Below, piece after piece: positions 53,039 to 62,323 of a stretch of DNA of 64,000 nucleotides. Source of the stretch: Desulfosporosinus youngiae DSM 17734 (GTDB lineage Bacteria; Bacillota; Desulfitobacteriia; Desulfitobacteriales; Desulfitobacteriaceae); contig NZ_CM001441.1 in NCBI RefSeq assembly GCF_000244895.1, positions 2,252,226 to 2,316,225 of the forward strand, in the 5' to 3' direction. The notes beneath the pieces are model-generated. The model saw nothing but the letters and a program-made list of their open reading frames with translations, was not told where the DNA came from and did not search any database. The translations under genes and the position numbers were made by a program. Numbering within the stretch: position 1 is the stretch's first letter; every line of letters begins with the position of its first letter.

Positions 53039-55168
53039 GTGGAAAAAACAAACACCACTCAACTGGCACAATCGAAACTGAGAGGGTTTTTATCTAAAAT
53101 TCTTCGCTTATTGAAGAACTTCAAACCTTGGAAAAAGCCTAAGTTTTGGAGCCGGCTAGGTATTATCGTTCTAATATTGATCATTATTACCAGCGGCGGA
53201 GTTACGATTTACATTTCCTCCTTAGATATCAGCAAATTACAGACGCCTCTGGCTCAGCCCTCTTATCTTTACGACCAAAACGGCAACCGGATTTCCCAAC
53301 TGTCATCCTCAAAAATTGAACCTGTTTCCGGACAGCAAATCCCCCTTATTATGAAAAATGCCATTATTGCGGTCGAAGACCGCCGGTATTACGAGCATAA
53401 AGGGGTCGATCTGCGCTCTATCCTGCGTGCTCTCTACCGGGATGTGATATCGGGCGACTATTCCGAAGGGGGGAGCACGATCACCCAGCAGTTGGCCAAA
53501 AATCTTTTCTTAGCTTCGGATAAAACTCTGGCCCGCAAACTAAAAGAAGCTGCCTATGCCTTAAAGATCGAGGCGGTTCTTGACAAGGATGAAATTCTGG
53601 CAGCCTATCTTAATCGAATCTACTTTGGTGAAGGACGCTGGGGACTGCAAAATGCGGCGAGACTCTATTTTGATAAAGAGGCTGAGAATCTAACCTTAGA
53701 AGAATCCGCTTTGCTTGCCGGTTTGCTCAAAGCTCCGACGATTTATTCCCCGCTGAGCAATAAGGAAAAATCCTTAGAGAGGCGAAATCTTGTCCTTGGG
53801 TTGATGGAAGAACAGAATTACATTACTTCTGCCGAGTATCAAAAAGCCATACTTGAACCGATTGTTTTAAAAAAAGAATCTCAAAACAATCTGACGGGTC
53901 AATATGCTCCCTATGTGGATTATGTCATAGAAGAGGCAATCGATCGTATCGGCTTTACCGAAGAACAAATTTTAAACGGCGGACTGCAAATTTATACCCA
54001 AATGGACCCATTGGTACAAGAAGCGGCTGAAGATGTCTACGCAGAAAGCCATTATTTTCCTAAGGGAACAGCCGACCAAATTGTCCAAAGCGGAGTTGTG
54101 ATCCTTGATCACAAGACAGGAGGTATCAGGGGATTAGTAGGATACCGCGGAGAAAGAGTATACCGTGGATTAAACCATGCGACATCAGCCCAACTTGAAC
54201 GCCAGCCGGGTTCTTCCTTGAAACCCTTGTCAGTTTATGCTCCAGCCTTAGAAAAAGGTTATACCCCGAATTCCATGGTCAGCGACCATCCCTTAAATAT
54301 CAATGGTTACGCTCCCCAAAATTATGACAATCAATACCGCGGATATATCACCATGCAAGAGGCCGTCCGTCAATCCTGGAATGTTCCTGCAGTTTGGCTG
54401 CTTCATGAAATAGGCGTCGAAAGCGGTGTTGATTTTACTGAACGGAGTGGAATCCCCTTGGAAAAAGAGGATCATACCCTTAGTCTGGCCTTAGGGGGTC
54501 TGTCTAAAGGGGCTACACCGCTGCAAATGGCGCAAGCCTATGGAGTGTTTGCCAATCTTGGAGTTATGAATAAGGCCTATGCCATTAGTAAGATTACTGC
54601 GAAAGATGGGCGTGTATTATTTCAAGCCCAGCCGGAGGCGGTTCAAGTGACTACTCCAAGTGTAGCCTATATGATGACTCTCATGCTGCAGGATGTTGTC
54701 ACTAATGGAACCGGGAAGAATGCCAGTCTTACCCGGCCTACAGCAGGCAAGACCGGTTCTGTAGAGCTTCCTCCCGTCCAGGAGTTTGCCGGAATAAGCA
54801 AAGGGGTCAAAGACGTTTGGTTTGTCGGCTATACCCCTGAACTCACGGCTGCTGTGTGGATGGGTTATGATAACACTGACCGTGATCACTATCTTACAAC
54901 AGCGGGGGGATCTGAGCCGGCCGTGGTCTTTCATGAGATCTTAGCCCGCGCTCTTAAATCCGCTCCTGTAGTCCCCTTTGAGATTCCTCAGGAATACATC
55001 GAACAGAATAAGCTGTCCAATAAATTGTACAAGTGGTATCAAGAGAATTTTTATCCTAAGGGAATTGATACTGATCGGTATGAGTATGAGGACGATGATG
55101 AGGGCGGGGGCAACGGAAACGATAAGAAGAATAATAAAGGAAACGACAAAGACCAGGGCCGGGATTAA
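53039..55168 (+). CDS. class A penicillin-binding protein (PBP1a type)
   Basis: A 709-residue bifunctional peptidoglycan synthase. A cytoplasmic start, one membrane helix (about 42-62), a GT51 glycosyltransferase domain (AVEDRRYYEHKGVD, GGSTITQQLAKNLFL, KLKEAAYALKIE), then a transpeptidase with SSLKP (nucleophilic Ser near 391) and KTGS (near 570). The tail is an unusual Asp/Gly/Asn/Lys-rich low-complexity stretch (about 680-709). GTG 53039 follows AAGGGGGG. The gene is monocistronic. It polymerises and cross-links the cell wall at the outer face of the membrane. Confidence 0.94.
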   Translation: MEKTNTTQLAQSKLRGFLSKILRLLKNFKPWKKPKFWSRLGIIVLILIIITSGGVTIYISSLDISKLQTPLAQPSYLYDQNGNRISQLSSSKIEPVSGQQIPLIMKNAIIAVEDRRYYEHKGVDLRSILRALYRDVISGDYSEGGSTITQQLAKNLFLASDKTLARKLKEAAYALKIEAVLDKDEILAAYLNRIYFGEGRWGLQNAARLYFDKEAENLTLEESALLAGLLKAPTIYSPLSNKEKSLERRNLVLGLMEEQNYITSAEYQKAILEPIVLKKESQNNLTGQYAPYVDYVIEEAIDRIGFTEEQILNGGLQIYTQMDPLVQEAAEDVYAESHYFPKGTADQIVQSGVVILDHKTGGIRGLVGYRGERVYRGLNHATSAQLERQPGSSLKPLSVYAPALEKGYTPNSMVSDHPLNINGYAPQNYDNQYRGYITMQEAVRQSWNVPAVWLLHEIGVESGVDFTERSGIPLEKEDHTLSLALGGLSKGATPLQMAQAYGVFANLGVMNKAYAISKITAKDGRVLFQAQPEAVQVTTPSVAYMMTLMLQDVVTNGTGKNASLTRPTAGKTGSVELPPVQEFAGISKGVKDVWFVGYTPELTAAVWMGYDNTDRDHYLTTAGGSEPAVVFHEILARALKSAPVVPFEIPQEYIEQNKLSNKLYKWYQENFYPKGIDTDRYEYEDDDEGGGNGNDKKNNKGNDKDQGRD

Positions 55169-55276
55169 AAACTAGGTCTTCAAGCTAATTAGAAAAAGGG
55201 ATAACTAAATTCTTTGTCGAATAACTGAAATTACATCATAAAATAGGAAAGTGCAGGATAGGAGTGTCGAATGTAA

Positions 55277-56263
55277 ATGAGGAAAAAATATCTGGGATTA
55301 AGTATGGTGTTTCTTGTACTTAGTTTGGTAATCTTTATGTCTGGCTGCGGGTCACAAAAAACTTCGGATAGTCAACCAACAAAGACAGAGGGTAAAGCAG
55401 TCAAGATCGGAGTCTTGCCGATTGAAGATAATTTGCCGTTCTATGTTGCGGAAAAGGATGAAATCTATGCTAAAGAAGGGGTCAAAGTCGAGCTGATCAG
55501 TTTCGCCAGTGCCATGGAACGGGATGCGGCACTGCAAGCAGGACAAATTGACGGACAAGTTGCGGATTTAGTAGCAGTAGCCTTGTTAAAGAAAATCGGT
55601 ACGGATGTCAAGATTGCTTCGATCGGATTGGGAGCAACCCCAAAAGAGGGGCGTTTTGCTGTTTTGTCCTCCCCTAAGTCGGGTATCAGCGATATGGCAG
55701 GTTTAAAAGGAGGATCACTGGGGATATCTCAGAATTCAATTATTGATTACGTTAGTGATCAAATGCTCCTTGATAAAGGGTTAAAGCTGGAAGATGTGAC
55801 GAAGATATCGATTCCTAAAATGCCGGTGCGTTTAGATATGTTGCTTTCGGATCAGATCAATACGGCTTGCCTGCCAGATCCTTTAGCTTCCCTTGCAGAA
55901 GCAAAAGGTGCTCATGTACTTGTGGATGATACTTACAAGAATATTTCCCAAACGGTTTTCTTATTCCGTGCCGAAAGCATTAAAGAGAACCCGGAGGGAA
56001 TTAAAGCGGTCGTCCGGGCCTATGGCACAGCCGGACAAGCACTGACCAATAAGCCTGATCAATATCGGGACCTGTTCTTGGAAAAGGCACAAATTCCTCC
56101 GGATTTAAAGGAAAGCTACGAAACTCCGACCTTTTCTAAACTACAGCTTCCAGCCGAAGAAGATGTTAAGAGTGTCATGAAATGGATGGTTGAAAAAAAC
56201 CTTATTCCCCAAGCTTATGACTACCAAGAGTTAGTAGATCCTGATCTTCTGCCGGAATCCTAG
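55277..56263 (+). CDS. nitrate/sulfonate-type ABC transporter binding lipoprotein (second system)
   Basis: A 328-residue binding protein of the NMT1/SsuA-like family. The lipobox is IFMSGCGS. KIGVLPIEDNLPFYVAEKDEIYAKEGVKVELISF marks the ligand domain. It differs strongly from the first system's binding protein, so a different ligand is expected. It is first in its operon, 100 bases before the ATPase. The ATG lies 12 bases after GGAG. Confidence 0.9.
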   Translation: MRKKYLGLSMVFLVLSLVIFMSGCGSQKTSDSQPTKTEGKAVKIGVLPIEDNLPFYVAEKDEIYAKEGVKVELISFASAMERDAALQAGQIDGQVADLVAVALLKKIGTDVKIASIGLGATPKEGRFAVLSSPKSGISDMAGLKGGSLGISQNSIIDYVSDQMLLDKGLKLEDVTKISIPKMPVRLDMLLSDQINTACLPDPLASLAEAKGAHVLVDDTYKNISQTVFLFRAESIKENPEGIKAVVRAYGTAGQALTNKPDQYRDLFLEKAQIPPDLKESYETPTFSKLQLPAEEDVKSVMKWMVEKNLIPQAYDYQELVDPDLLPES

Positions 56264-56363
56264 TCCGATCTTCGAAGTCTGCAAATCGGGTCGGGTGATT
56301 GTCAGCCTTAACATGAAATGTTGATATCCGGGAGGGATATCTGTAAAAAGGAGAGAATAACCT

Positions 56364-57131
56364 GTGATTGAAGTTTCCCACTGTAATCTGTCCTATAAGC
56401 AAGGAACGTCACAGGTCAAGGTCTATGACGATTTTAGTTTAAAGATAGAACAAGGCGAAAGTTTAGTTTTAATAGGCCCTTCAGGCTGTGGCAAGAGCAC
56501 TCTGCTCTATCTTTTAGCCGGTTTATTGCAGCCTACAGGAGGACAGGTTAAGATTTGGGGTGAGCCGGTCAAGGGGACTCGCCAGAAATCAGCCATTATC
56601 CTGCAAGAATATGGACTCTTTCCTTGGCTGAATGTTGAGCAAAATGTTAGTTTGGGCTTGCGGGTCAGGCATATGAGCAGGGCAAAGTGCAAGTCGGCAG
56701 CTGAAGAAATGATTCAGAAAATGAGATTAGGGGAAGTAAAGTATAACTTTCCCAGTCAGCTGAGCGGAGGACAAAGACAGAGAGTGGCCTTGGCCAGGGC
56801 TCTGACCTTACAGCCGGATTTACTCTTAATGGATGAGCCTTTGTCAGCCTTGGATGCCTTGACTCGTGAACGGCTGCAGAAACTGCTGTTGGAAATTTGG
56901 CAGGAACGGAACTTGACGACGGTTCTGGTAACCCATAGTATAGAAGAGGCTGTTTTTCTTGGCAGCCGTATTTTGGTGCTTCTGGACGGCAGACCGACTC
57001 GTGTTGTAGGTGAAATCCATAATCCCATGGTTGGGGAAAAAGGATATCGCCAGACAGAAGAATTCTTTCAGAAAACCAGCTATGTCCGTTCACTTCTAGA
57101 AAGGGGCGGACTTGATGAATCAGCGAAGTAG
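56364..57131 (+). CDS. nitrate/sulfonate-type ABC transporter ATP-binding protein (second system)
   Basis: A 255-residue SsuB-type ATPase. Walker A is GPSGCGKST, the signature LSGGQRQRVALARALT, Walker B LLMDEPLSALDAL, and the switch His is in VTHSIEEA. GTG 56364 follows AAAAGGAGAG. It overlaps the permease gene by 17 bases. Confidence 0.92.
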   Translation: MIEVSHCNLSYKQGTSQVKVYDDFSLKIEQGESLVLIGPSGCGKSTLLYLLAGLLQPTGGQVKIWGEPVKGTRQKSAIILQEYGLFPWLNVEQNVSLGLRVRHMSRAKCKSAAEEMIQKMRLGEVKYNFPSQLSGGQRQRVALARALTLQPDLLLMDEPLSALDALTRERLQKLLLEIWQERNLTTVLVTHSIEEAVFLGSRILVLLDGRPTRVVGEIHNPMVGEKGYRQTEEFFQKTSYVRSLLERGGLDESAK

Positions 57132-57885
57132 ATTATCCCGGGGCAAGTTCTGGGGCTACTTAGGGGCTATGTTGTTTTTACTGGCCCTTTGGCACTATGC
57201 TGCCTGGAGCCTTAAGAATCCCCTTTTACCGACACCGAAGGCCGCTATATTGGCCACCCTTCGTTTATTTGAAGCGGATCTCGGGAGACATTTTTGGGTC
57301 AGCACTTATCGTGTTGTCATTTCTACCTTCGCAGCGTTGCTGATTGGACTCCCTCTGGGATTAATCATGGGTTATGAACGGAGAATAGATCGCTTTCTTG
57401 CCCCTTTAGTTTATATAACCTATCCTATCCCCAAGATTGTCTTTCTTCCTTTGATCCTCTTGTTTCTGGGTTTAGGAGATGGTTCCAAGATTTTCCTGAT
57501 CACCTTTATTGTCTTTTTTCAGATATTAGTTACAACCCGGGATGCCGCTCGTAAGGTTCAGTCGGAAACAATTTCCTCCCTGCGTTCTTTAGGCGGAAAT
57601 CGGCTGCAAGTCTATCGATACGTCCTCTTACCAGCGAGTTTGCCGGATGTCTTAACCTCTCTGCGCTTGAGCATGGGAACAGCCATTGCAGTTCTGTTCT
57701 TTGCCGAGTCATTTGCCACCACCGAAGGTTTAGGATATTTTATTATGGATTCTTGGAGCCGGGCGGCACCTGATGAGATGTTTGCCGGAATTATTATGAT
57801 GGCCTTACTTGGAGTCGGACTATTTATCGTCGTAGATTTTTTCGATAATATACTTTGCCGCTGGCAGCATTTAAAAAGGAACTAG
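57115..57885 (+). CDS. nitrate/sulfonate-type ABC transporter permease (second system)
   Basis: A 256-residue SsuC-type permease with six helices and the EAA loop VQSETISSLRSLGGNRLQVYRYVLLPASLP. ATG 57115 follows AAGGGGCGG; a TTG three bases earlier is less likely. The operon ends here, 67 bases before the ytxJ-like gene. Confidence 0.92.
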   Translation: MNQRSRLSRGKFWGYLGAMLFLLALWHYAAWSLKNPLLPTPKAAILATLRLFEADLGRHFWVSTYRVVISTFAALLIGLPLGLIMGYERRIDRFLAPLVYITYPIPKIVFLPLILLFLGLGDGSKIFLITFIVFFQILVTTRDAARKVQSETISSLRSLGGNRLQVYRYVLLPASLPDVLTSLRLSMGTAIAVLFFAESFATTEGLGYFIMDSWSRAAPDEMFAGIIMMALLGVGLFIVVDFFDNILCRWQHLKRN

Positions 57886-57952
57886 TGGAACAGCGCCTGC
57901 TGACAAGCAATGGGTGCAGTAAACTTGGATTAATTGAAAGGATGTGCTAATC

Positions 57953-58312
57953 ATGGCAGAGTTCAAGGAACTTTATGTTATCCAAGATTTAGAAGAAATT
58001 CTGGAGGAATCCCATCGGCGCAAAATTATCATCTTTAAGCATAGTACTGCCTGTCCTGTCAGTGCACGAGCCTGGCAGGAGGTGGAGGATTTTATCCGGG
58101 AAAGCACGGATGAGATTCTCGTGGCCATGATTAAAGTGATTGAATCCCGACCGGTTTCTAACCAGGCCGCAGATAATTTAGGGGTTAAACATCAATCTCC
58201 TCAGGCGTTGCTTATAAGTAAGCAGAAGGTTTTGTGGCATGCCTCACATCAGACTGTGACTAAAGCTAATATTGAAAAAGCGCTGCAAGGTGAGATTATC
58301 AACTTGCTTTAA
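57953..58312 (+). CDS. ytxJ: YtxJ-like bacillithiol-type redox protein
   Basis: A 119-residue thioredoxin-fold protein. KHSTACPVSARAW near residues 27-39 is the YtxJ active-site loop with a single Cys, followed by a cis-Pro region HQSPQALLI. Family members are proposed monothiol bacilliredoxins that remove bacillithiol from proteins. No bacillithiol synthesis genes are in the window. ATG 57953 follows AAAGGATG. It may belong to the upstream ABC operon. Confidence 0.85.
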   Translation: MAEFKELYVIQDLEEILEESHRRKIIIFKHSTACPVSARAWQEVEDFIRESTDEILVAMIKVIESRPVSNQAADNLGVKHQSPQALLISKQKVLWHASHQTVTKANIEKALQGEIINLL

Positions 58313-58460
58313 CCGTTAAGTTGAGTTATTTTTCAATATAGTAGACATAGCCGCTAAAGGAGCCTTTCGTATTGACGAATGCTCCTTTATTTGTTGAACT
58401 AAGAATAGTTGCGGATATTTAATTATGAAGCGTGCAATAAGACCTAAGGAAGTGTAATTT

Positions 58461-59420
58461 GTGTTAATAAAAACTAAAATCGCCCGGCTCCCTAAACACT
58501 GGTTGGGCGTAATTCAAGTTACTGGAGCAGCCATACTTTGGGGGACTTCCGCAACCTTAGCTAAACATTTATTCAATAGTGCTGTTTCGGCATTTGATGT
58601 AGCTCAAATGAGGCTGACACTATCCTTTGTACTATTATTTTTAGTGCTCTCCGTCTGTAAACCGGAGTTATTGCGTGTCCGAAGGTCCGACCTGGGCTAT
58701 CTCGCGATTTTTGGCATCGTCGGTTTAGGTTTGCTTCAATTTACCTATCTCTTTGCCCTTAGTTTAACGAATGTGGCAACTGCTCTTTTTTTACAGTATA
58801 CGGCACCGATCATCATTCTTATCGTTGGGCTATTATTGCGGACAGAAGTCCTCACAGGGATAAAATTGGCGGCGTTGGGTGCCTCAATTGTCGGCGGGTA
58901 TTTAATTGTTGCCGGTACGGCTTCGGGCTTTGGTCTGAATCCTCTGGGGGTCGTATACGGGCTGGCAGCAGCCTGTACATTTGCTTTCTATTCAATGTAT
59001 GGGAAACGCGGCCTGAAAACCTATAACTCATGGACACTTTTGGCCTGGGGGATGGGCTTCGGGTCTTTTGTCTGGTGTTTTTACCAATCTCCCTGGACTC
59101 TTGCCCTGCGCTATGGAGGATTGGAATGGCTTCAATTTCTTTACATTGCGGTGTTTGCCACAGTATTGCCTTTTGGACTTTATATTAGAGGGCTGCAAAA
59201 TCTGAGCGCTTTTCGCGCGGGGATGATTGGCATGCTCGAACCTGTCGTCGGCGCCATATCGGCTTTTTTCTTTCTGGGTGAATTACTATCCCTGACTCAA
59301 ATTTTTGGCAGTAGTTTGATTTTACTGGCAGTGGCCTTGCTCCAAATGAACGCTTTAAAGCAAAGTCGTGATGAGGGCTATGATCGACCGGAGAACGCCC
59401 TTCGTGAAGATGGAATCTAA
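58461..59420 (+). CDS. EamA (DMT superfamily) transporter
   Basis: A 319-residue ten-helix protein with two EamA repeats (about 15-150 and 160-295), including WGTSATLAKHLFNS in the first and GMIGMLEPVVGAISAFFFLGE in the second. It starts with GTG 58461 behind AAGGAAG. It is unlike the EamA protein at 51893 and closer to RhaT/YdcZ-type exporters by eye. The substrate is unknown. Confidence 0.88.
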   Translation: MLIKTKIARLPKHWLGVIQVTGAAILWGTSATLAKHLFNSAVSAFDVAQMRLTLSFVLLFLVLSVCKPELLRVRRSDLGYLAIFGIVGLGLLQFTYLFALSLTNVATALFLQYTAPIIILIVGLLLRTEVLTGIKLAALGASIVGGYLIVAGTASGFGLNPLGVVYGLAAACTFAFYSMYGKRGLKTYNSWTLLAWGMGFGSFVWCFYQSPWTLALRYGGLEWLQFLYIAVFATVLPFGLYIRGLQNLSAFRAGMIGMLEPVVGAISAFFFLGELLSLTQIFGSSLILLAVALLQMNALKQSRDEGYDRPENALREDGI

Positions 59421-59577
59421 GGTTCACGGCTATTGTCACAGAAGCAGATGATGGATACCCATTCGTAGAAGTAGGTCTTAATAATCCGGATAATCCATAA
59501 AACCTTGAAAGGTTCGATTAGTAAAAAGACTGTGTGAAACATAATTCTTAAAATTCAAAGTGGGTACGGGTAATAAG

Positions 59578-59625
59578 AGGCGTTCTTCTCTCACCATAAA
59601 CGTGGGATAAGAACGCCTTTCTTTC
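59578..59625 (+). terminator. Rho-independent terminator on the plus strand
   Basis: AGGCGTTCTT (59578-59587) pairs with AAGAACGCCT (59609-59618), followed by TTCTTTCC. Confidence 0.7.
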
Positions 59626-59645
59626 CTGATTATTCAGACGAAAAA

Positions 59646-59687
59646 AGGGGCTGTGATAAAACATCAGCAAGTTTTATCACAGCCCCT
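59646..59687 (-). terminator. Rho-independent terminator of the DsrE gene
   Basis: A perfect 17-bp inverted repeat (59646-59662 with 59671-59687). On the minus strand it is followed by a run of T residues and lies just after the end of the DsrE-like gene. Confidence 0.85.
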
Positions 59688-59699
59688 GGGTGATAAGCG

Positions 59700-60038
59700 T
59701 TAAAGGGATATAACTCTATCCGCATCATGCATCGCTTTAATTAGCAAAGGCATGTCTGTCACTTCTCCTAAGGCAATCCTTTGCCCGATATCGTAAAACT
59801 CAAGACAGGTTTTGCAGGCTAAGAGCTTGATTCCTTCCTCATGGAGCCGTTTCAAAGCGTCATGTGCCTCAAATTCCGGCAGCAGTAGTTTTACTCCCCT
59901 TTCCATAAACAAAATATGAGTGGGTTTTAAGCTGGCTTCAGCAAGCTTACGAAAAAAGTCCCGCATTAATACTTGTCCAAGGTCCGGATCCTGATGACCT
60001 ATCTTATCTGTGGAAATAAAATATACAAAGTTTGACAC
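59700..60038 (-). CDS. DsrE-family protein
   Basis: A 112-residue DsrE/DsrF-fold protein (VYFISTDKIGHQDPDLGQVLMRDFF, then LACKTCLEFYDI). The CKTC pair sits where DsrE/TusD-type sulphur carriers keep their Cys. It looks like the C-terminal half of YedF, a protein linked to selenium metabolism, without the TusA part. GTG 60038 follows GGGGG on the minus strand; an upstream ATG at 60056 overlaps that site. Sulphur or selenium transfer is possible; with selenoprotein genes in the same window this is attractive but unproven. Confidence 0.75.
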   Translation of the reverse strand: MSNFVYFISTDKIGHQDPDLGQVLMRDFFRKLAEASLKPTHILFMERGVKLLLPEFEAHDALKRLHEEGIKLLACKTCLEFYDIGQRIALGEVTDMPLLIKAMHDADRVISL

Positions 60039-60376
60039 TAAGTAACCCCCTATCAAAAATACCTTACTGCGCTAACTATAAAGGCAATAACTCTGGGAAT
60101 ACTCGCATATGAAGACTATATTCGACAACTTATTCTTAATCTCCTTCATAAACTTTAAAGGAGATAAACCCAAAGATCAAACCCTTTGTTGATAATCCCA
60201 GTGAATGTTTGGAGCATTTATTCAGCTCCAGCATATGCTATCAATACACACTAAGAATGATGAATTTTAACGAAACTTGTCAGTAAATATTTACCATACT
60301 TTGAAAGGAAATATAGTTGCCTAAGAGAATAAATAGTAAAGGAGTGGGATGGTAAAGTAGGTGCAGCAAACAAACT
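60039..60376 (+). other. intergenic region before glgB
   Basis: A 338-base gap between divergent genes. It is A+T-rich and holds an imperfect hairpin TTTGGAGCATTTATTCAGCTCCAGCA near 60212. No clear promoter, riboswitch or small gene was recognised. Confidence 0.4.
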
Positions 60377-62323
60377 ATGAACACAAAGAGTTTTCTTGAA
60401 CCAGATGAAGTTTACCTTTTTAACAGGGGTGAACTGTATCACAGTTACTTAATATTGGGTGCCCATATTATAGAGTGCGGCGCAGTCCGCGGGACAAATT
60501 TTGCTGTTTGGGTACCTGAAGCGCTTAAGGTTTGCCTTGTGGGAGAGTTTAATAACTGGTGTTCCTCCGCTGGTTCGATGATTGAAATCGGCAACACTGG
60601 GGTTTGGTCCATCTTTGTGCCCAAGGATCTCCAAGGGCAGTTCTATAAATATGAAATCCATACCAGGAATGGTCAAGTGTTGTTAAAAGCTGACCCTTTT
60701 GCCTTCTTTTCAGAATTAAGGCCGGCTACTGCCTCGATCGTTTGGCACCTGCCAGGTTATCAATGGCAGGATCAAGGGTGGATGGAATCCAGAAAAGAAA
60801 TCAAGGTTAAGCAAGCTCCACTTCTGATCTATGAAGTTCATCCCGGCTCCTGGAGAAAGCAAAAGGATGGAACCTTTTATAATTGGAGAACGCTGGCAAT
60901 TGAACTGCTGGATTATGTTCTGAAAATGGGGTATACCCATATTGAATTGATGCCTATTGCCGAACACCCCTTCGATGGTTCCTGGGGCTATCAAATAACA
61001 GGGTATTACTCATGCACCAGTCGATTCGGGACTCCAGAGGATTTTATGTTTTTTATAGACCAGTGCCACCAAGCAGGTATAGGGGTTATTTTAGATTGGG
61101 TTCCAGGTCATTTTTGTAAAGATGCTCATGGCTTAGGCGAATTTAACGGCTCGCCGCTCTATGAAAATGATAGAAATGAACAATGGGGAACCTATAATTT
61201 TAATTTTGAGAAATCTGAGGTTTGGAGCTATCTGATTTCCAACGCAGTTTTTTGGCTGGATATATTTCACGTCGATGGGTTAAGGGTGGATGGAGTAAGC
61301 AGTATGCTCTATTTTGACTACGGAAAGCCAGGCGATTCCTGGAGACGCAACATTTATGGAGGCCGGGAGAATCTTCAGGCTGTTGCATTTATGCAGAGGC
61401 TAAATGAAGTCGTTTCTGACTATTTTCCTGAGGTACTTATGATTGCTGAGGAATCGACGGAATGGCCGCTTGTCTCTTATCCGACGGACGTGAATGGCCT
61501 GGGCTATAATTTTAAATGGAATATGGGTTGGATGAACGATACTTTGCGCTATATGAGCCTGGATTTTCCTTTGCGTAAAGCTAACCATCAATTGTTGACC
61601 TTCTCAATGACCTACGCTTTTTCGGAAAATTTTATTTTACCCCTATCCCATGATGAGGTGGTCCATGGCAAGAGGTCATTGATCAATAGAATGCCGGGTG
61701 ATTATTGGCAGAAATTTGCAGGATTGAGAAGTCTCTATGGATATTGGATGTGCCACCCGGGTAAAAAGTTACTATTTATGGGCGGGGAGTTTGCCCAATT
61801 TATCGAGTGGAATGAGTCTGCTGAACTGGATTGGTTTCTTTTAGAGTATGAAATGCACAGGAAGCTTCAAACCTTTGTGCGGGATTTAAATAAATTATAC
61901 CGTCAAGAAAAAGCCCTTTGGGAAAACGAAGAGGATTGGTCAGGCTTTGAATGGATTGATGTCCATAATCATCAGCAAAGTATTCTGGTATTTTGCCGAA
62001 AAGCGCAGGAAAAGGATGATTTCCTTGTTATATTGATCAATTTCCAGACCAATCGTTATGAGAACTTTCGTTTGGGAGTACCCCAAAAAGGGCTCTATCA
62101 AGAACTATTTAATTCTGATCAGGGGATTTACGGGGGGAACAATCACATTAATCCATCATTAATCAAAGCCGAAAAGGTTGCCTGGCACGGTCAAATGTTC
62201 TCATTAACCATCAAGGTTGCTCCCTTAGCAATCATAATCTTAAAACCAACGTTTGAGAGGAAAGAATTGGAGGGACAAAAGGTATGTTCACCGATAAAGA
62301 AAGCTTTAAGCAAGCCTATCTAA
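60377..62323 (+). CDS. glgB: 1,4-alpha-glucan branching enzyme
   Basis: A 648-residue GH13 glycogen branching enzyme. The N-terminal CBM48 domain (about 30-120) has GEFNNWCS. The catalytic barrel has GVILDWVPGHF, DGLRVDGVSSML (nucleophile Asp), MIAEESTEWP (acid/base Glu) and PLSHDEVVHGK (transition-state Asp). It introduces alpha-1,6 branches in glycogen in the cytoplasm. The 3' end overlaps the glgP start by 40 bases, so they are coupled. A TAA at 62321 ends the frame inside glgP. Confidence 0.95.
   Translation: MNTKSFLEPDEVYLFNRGELYHSYLILGAHIIECGAVRGTNFAVWVPEALKVCLVGEFNNWCSSAGSMIEIGNTGVWSIFVPKDLQGQFYKYEIHTRNGQVLLKADPFAFFSELRPATASIVWHLPGYQWQDQGWMESRKEIKVKQAPLLIYEVHPGSWRKQKDGTFYNWRTLAIELLDYVLKMGYTHIELMPIAEHPFDGSWGYQITGYYSCTSRFGTPEDFMFFIDQCHQAGIGVILDWVPGHFCKDAHGLGEFNGSPLYENDRNEQWGTYNFNFEKSEVWSYLISNAVFWLDIFHVDGLRVDGVSSMLYFDYGKPGDSWRRNIYGGRENLQAVAFMQRLNEVVSDYFPEVLMIAEESTEWPLVSYPTDVNGLGYNFKWNMGWMNDTLRYMSLDFPLRKANHQLLTFSMTYAFSENFILPLSHDEVVHGKRSLINRMPGDYWQKFAGLRSLYGYWMCHPGKKLLFMGGEFAQFIEWNESAELDWFLLEYEMHRKLQTFVRDLNKLYRQEKALWENEEDWSGFEWIDVHNHQQSILVFCRKAQEKDDFLVILINFQTNRYENFRLGVPQKGLYQELFNSDQGIYGGNNHINPSLIKAEKVAWHGQMFSLTIKVAPLAIIILKPTFERKELEGQKVCSPIKKALSKPI

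Noticed and set aside
56665-57093. 142-codon minus-strand ORF inside an ABC ATPase gene
   Set aside because: It is antisense to Walker and signature motifs, with no start signal.
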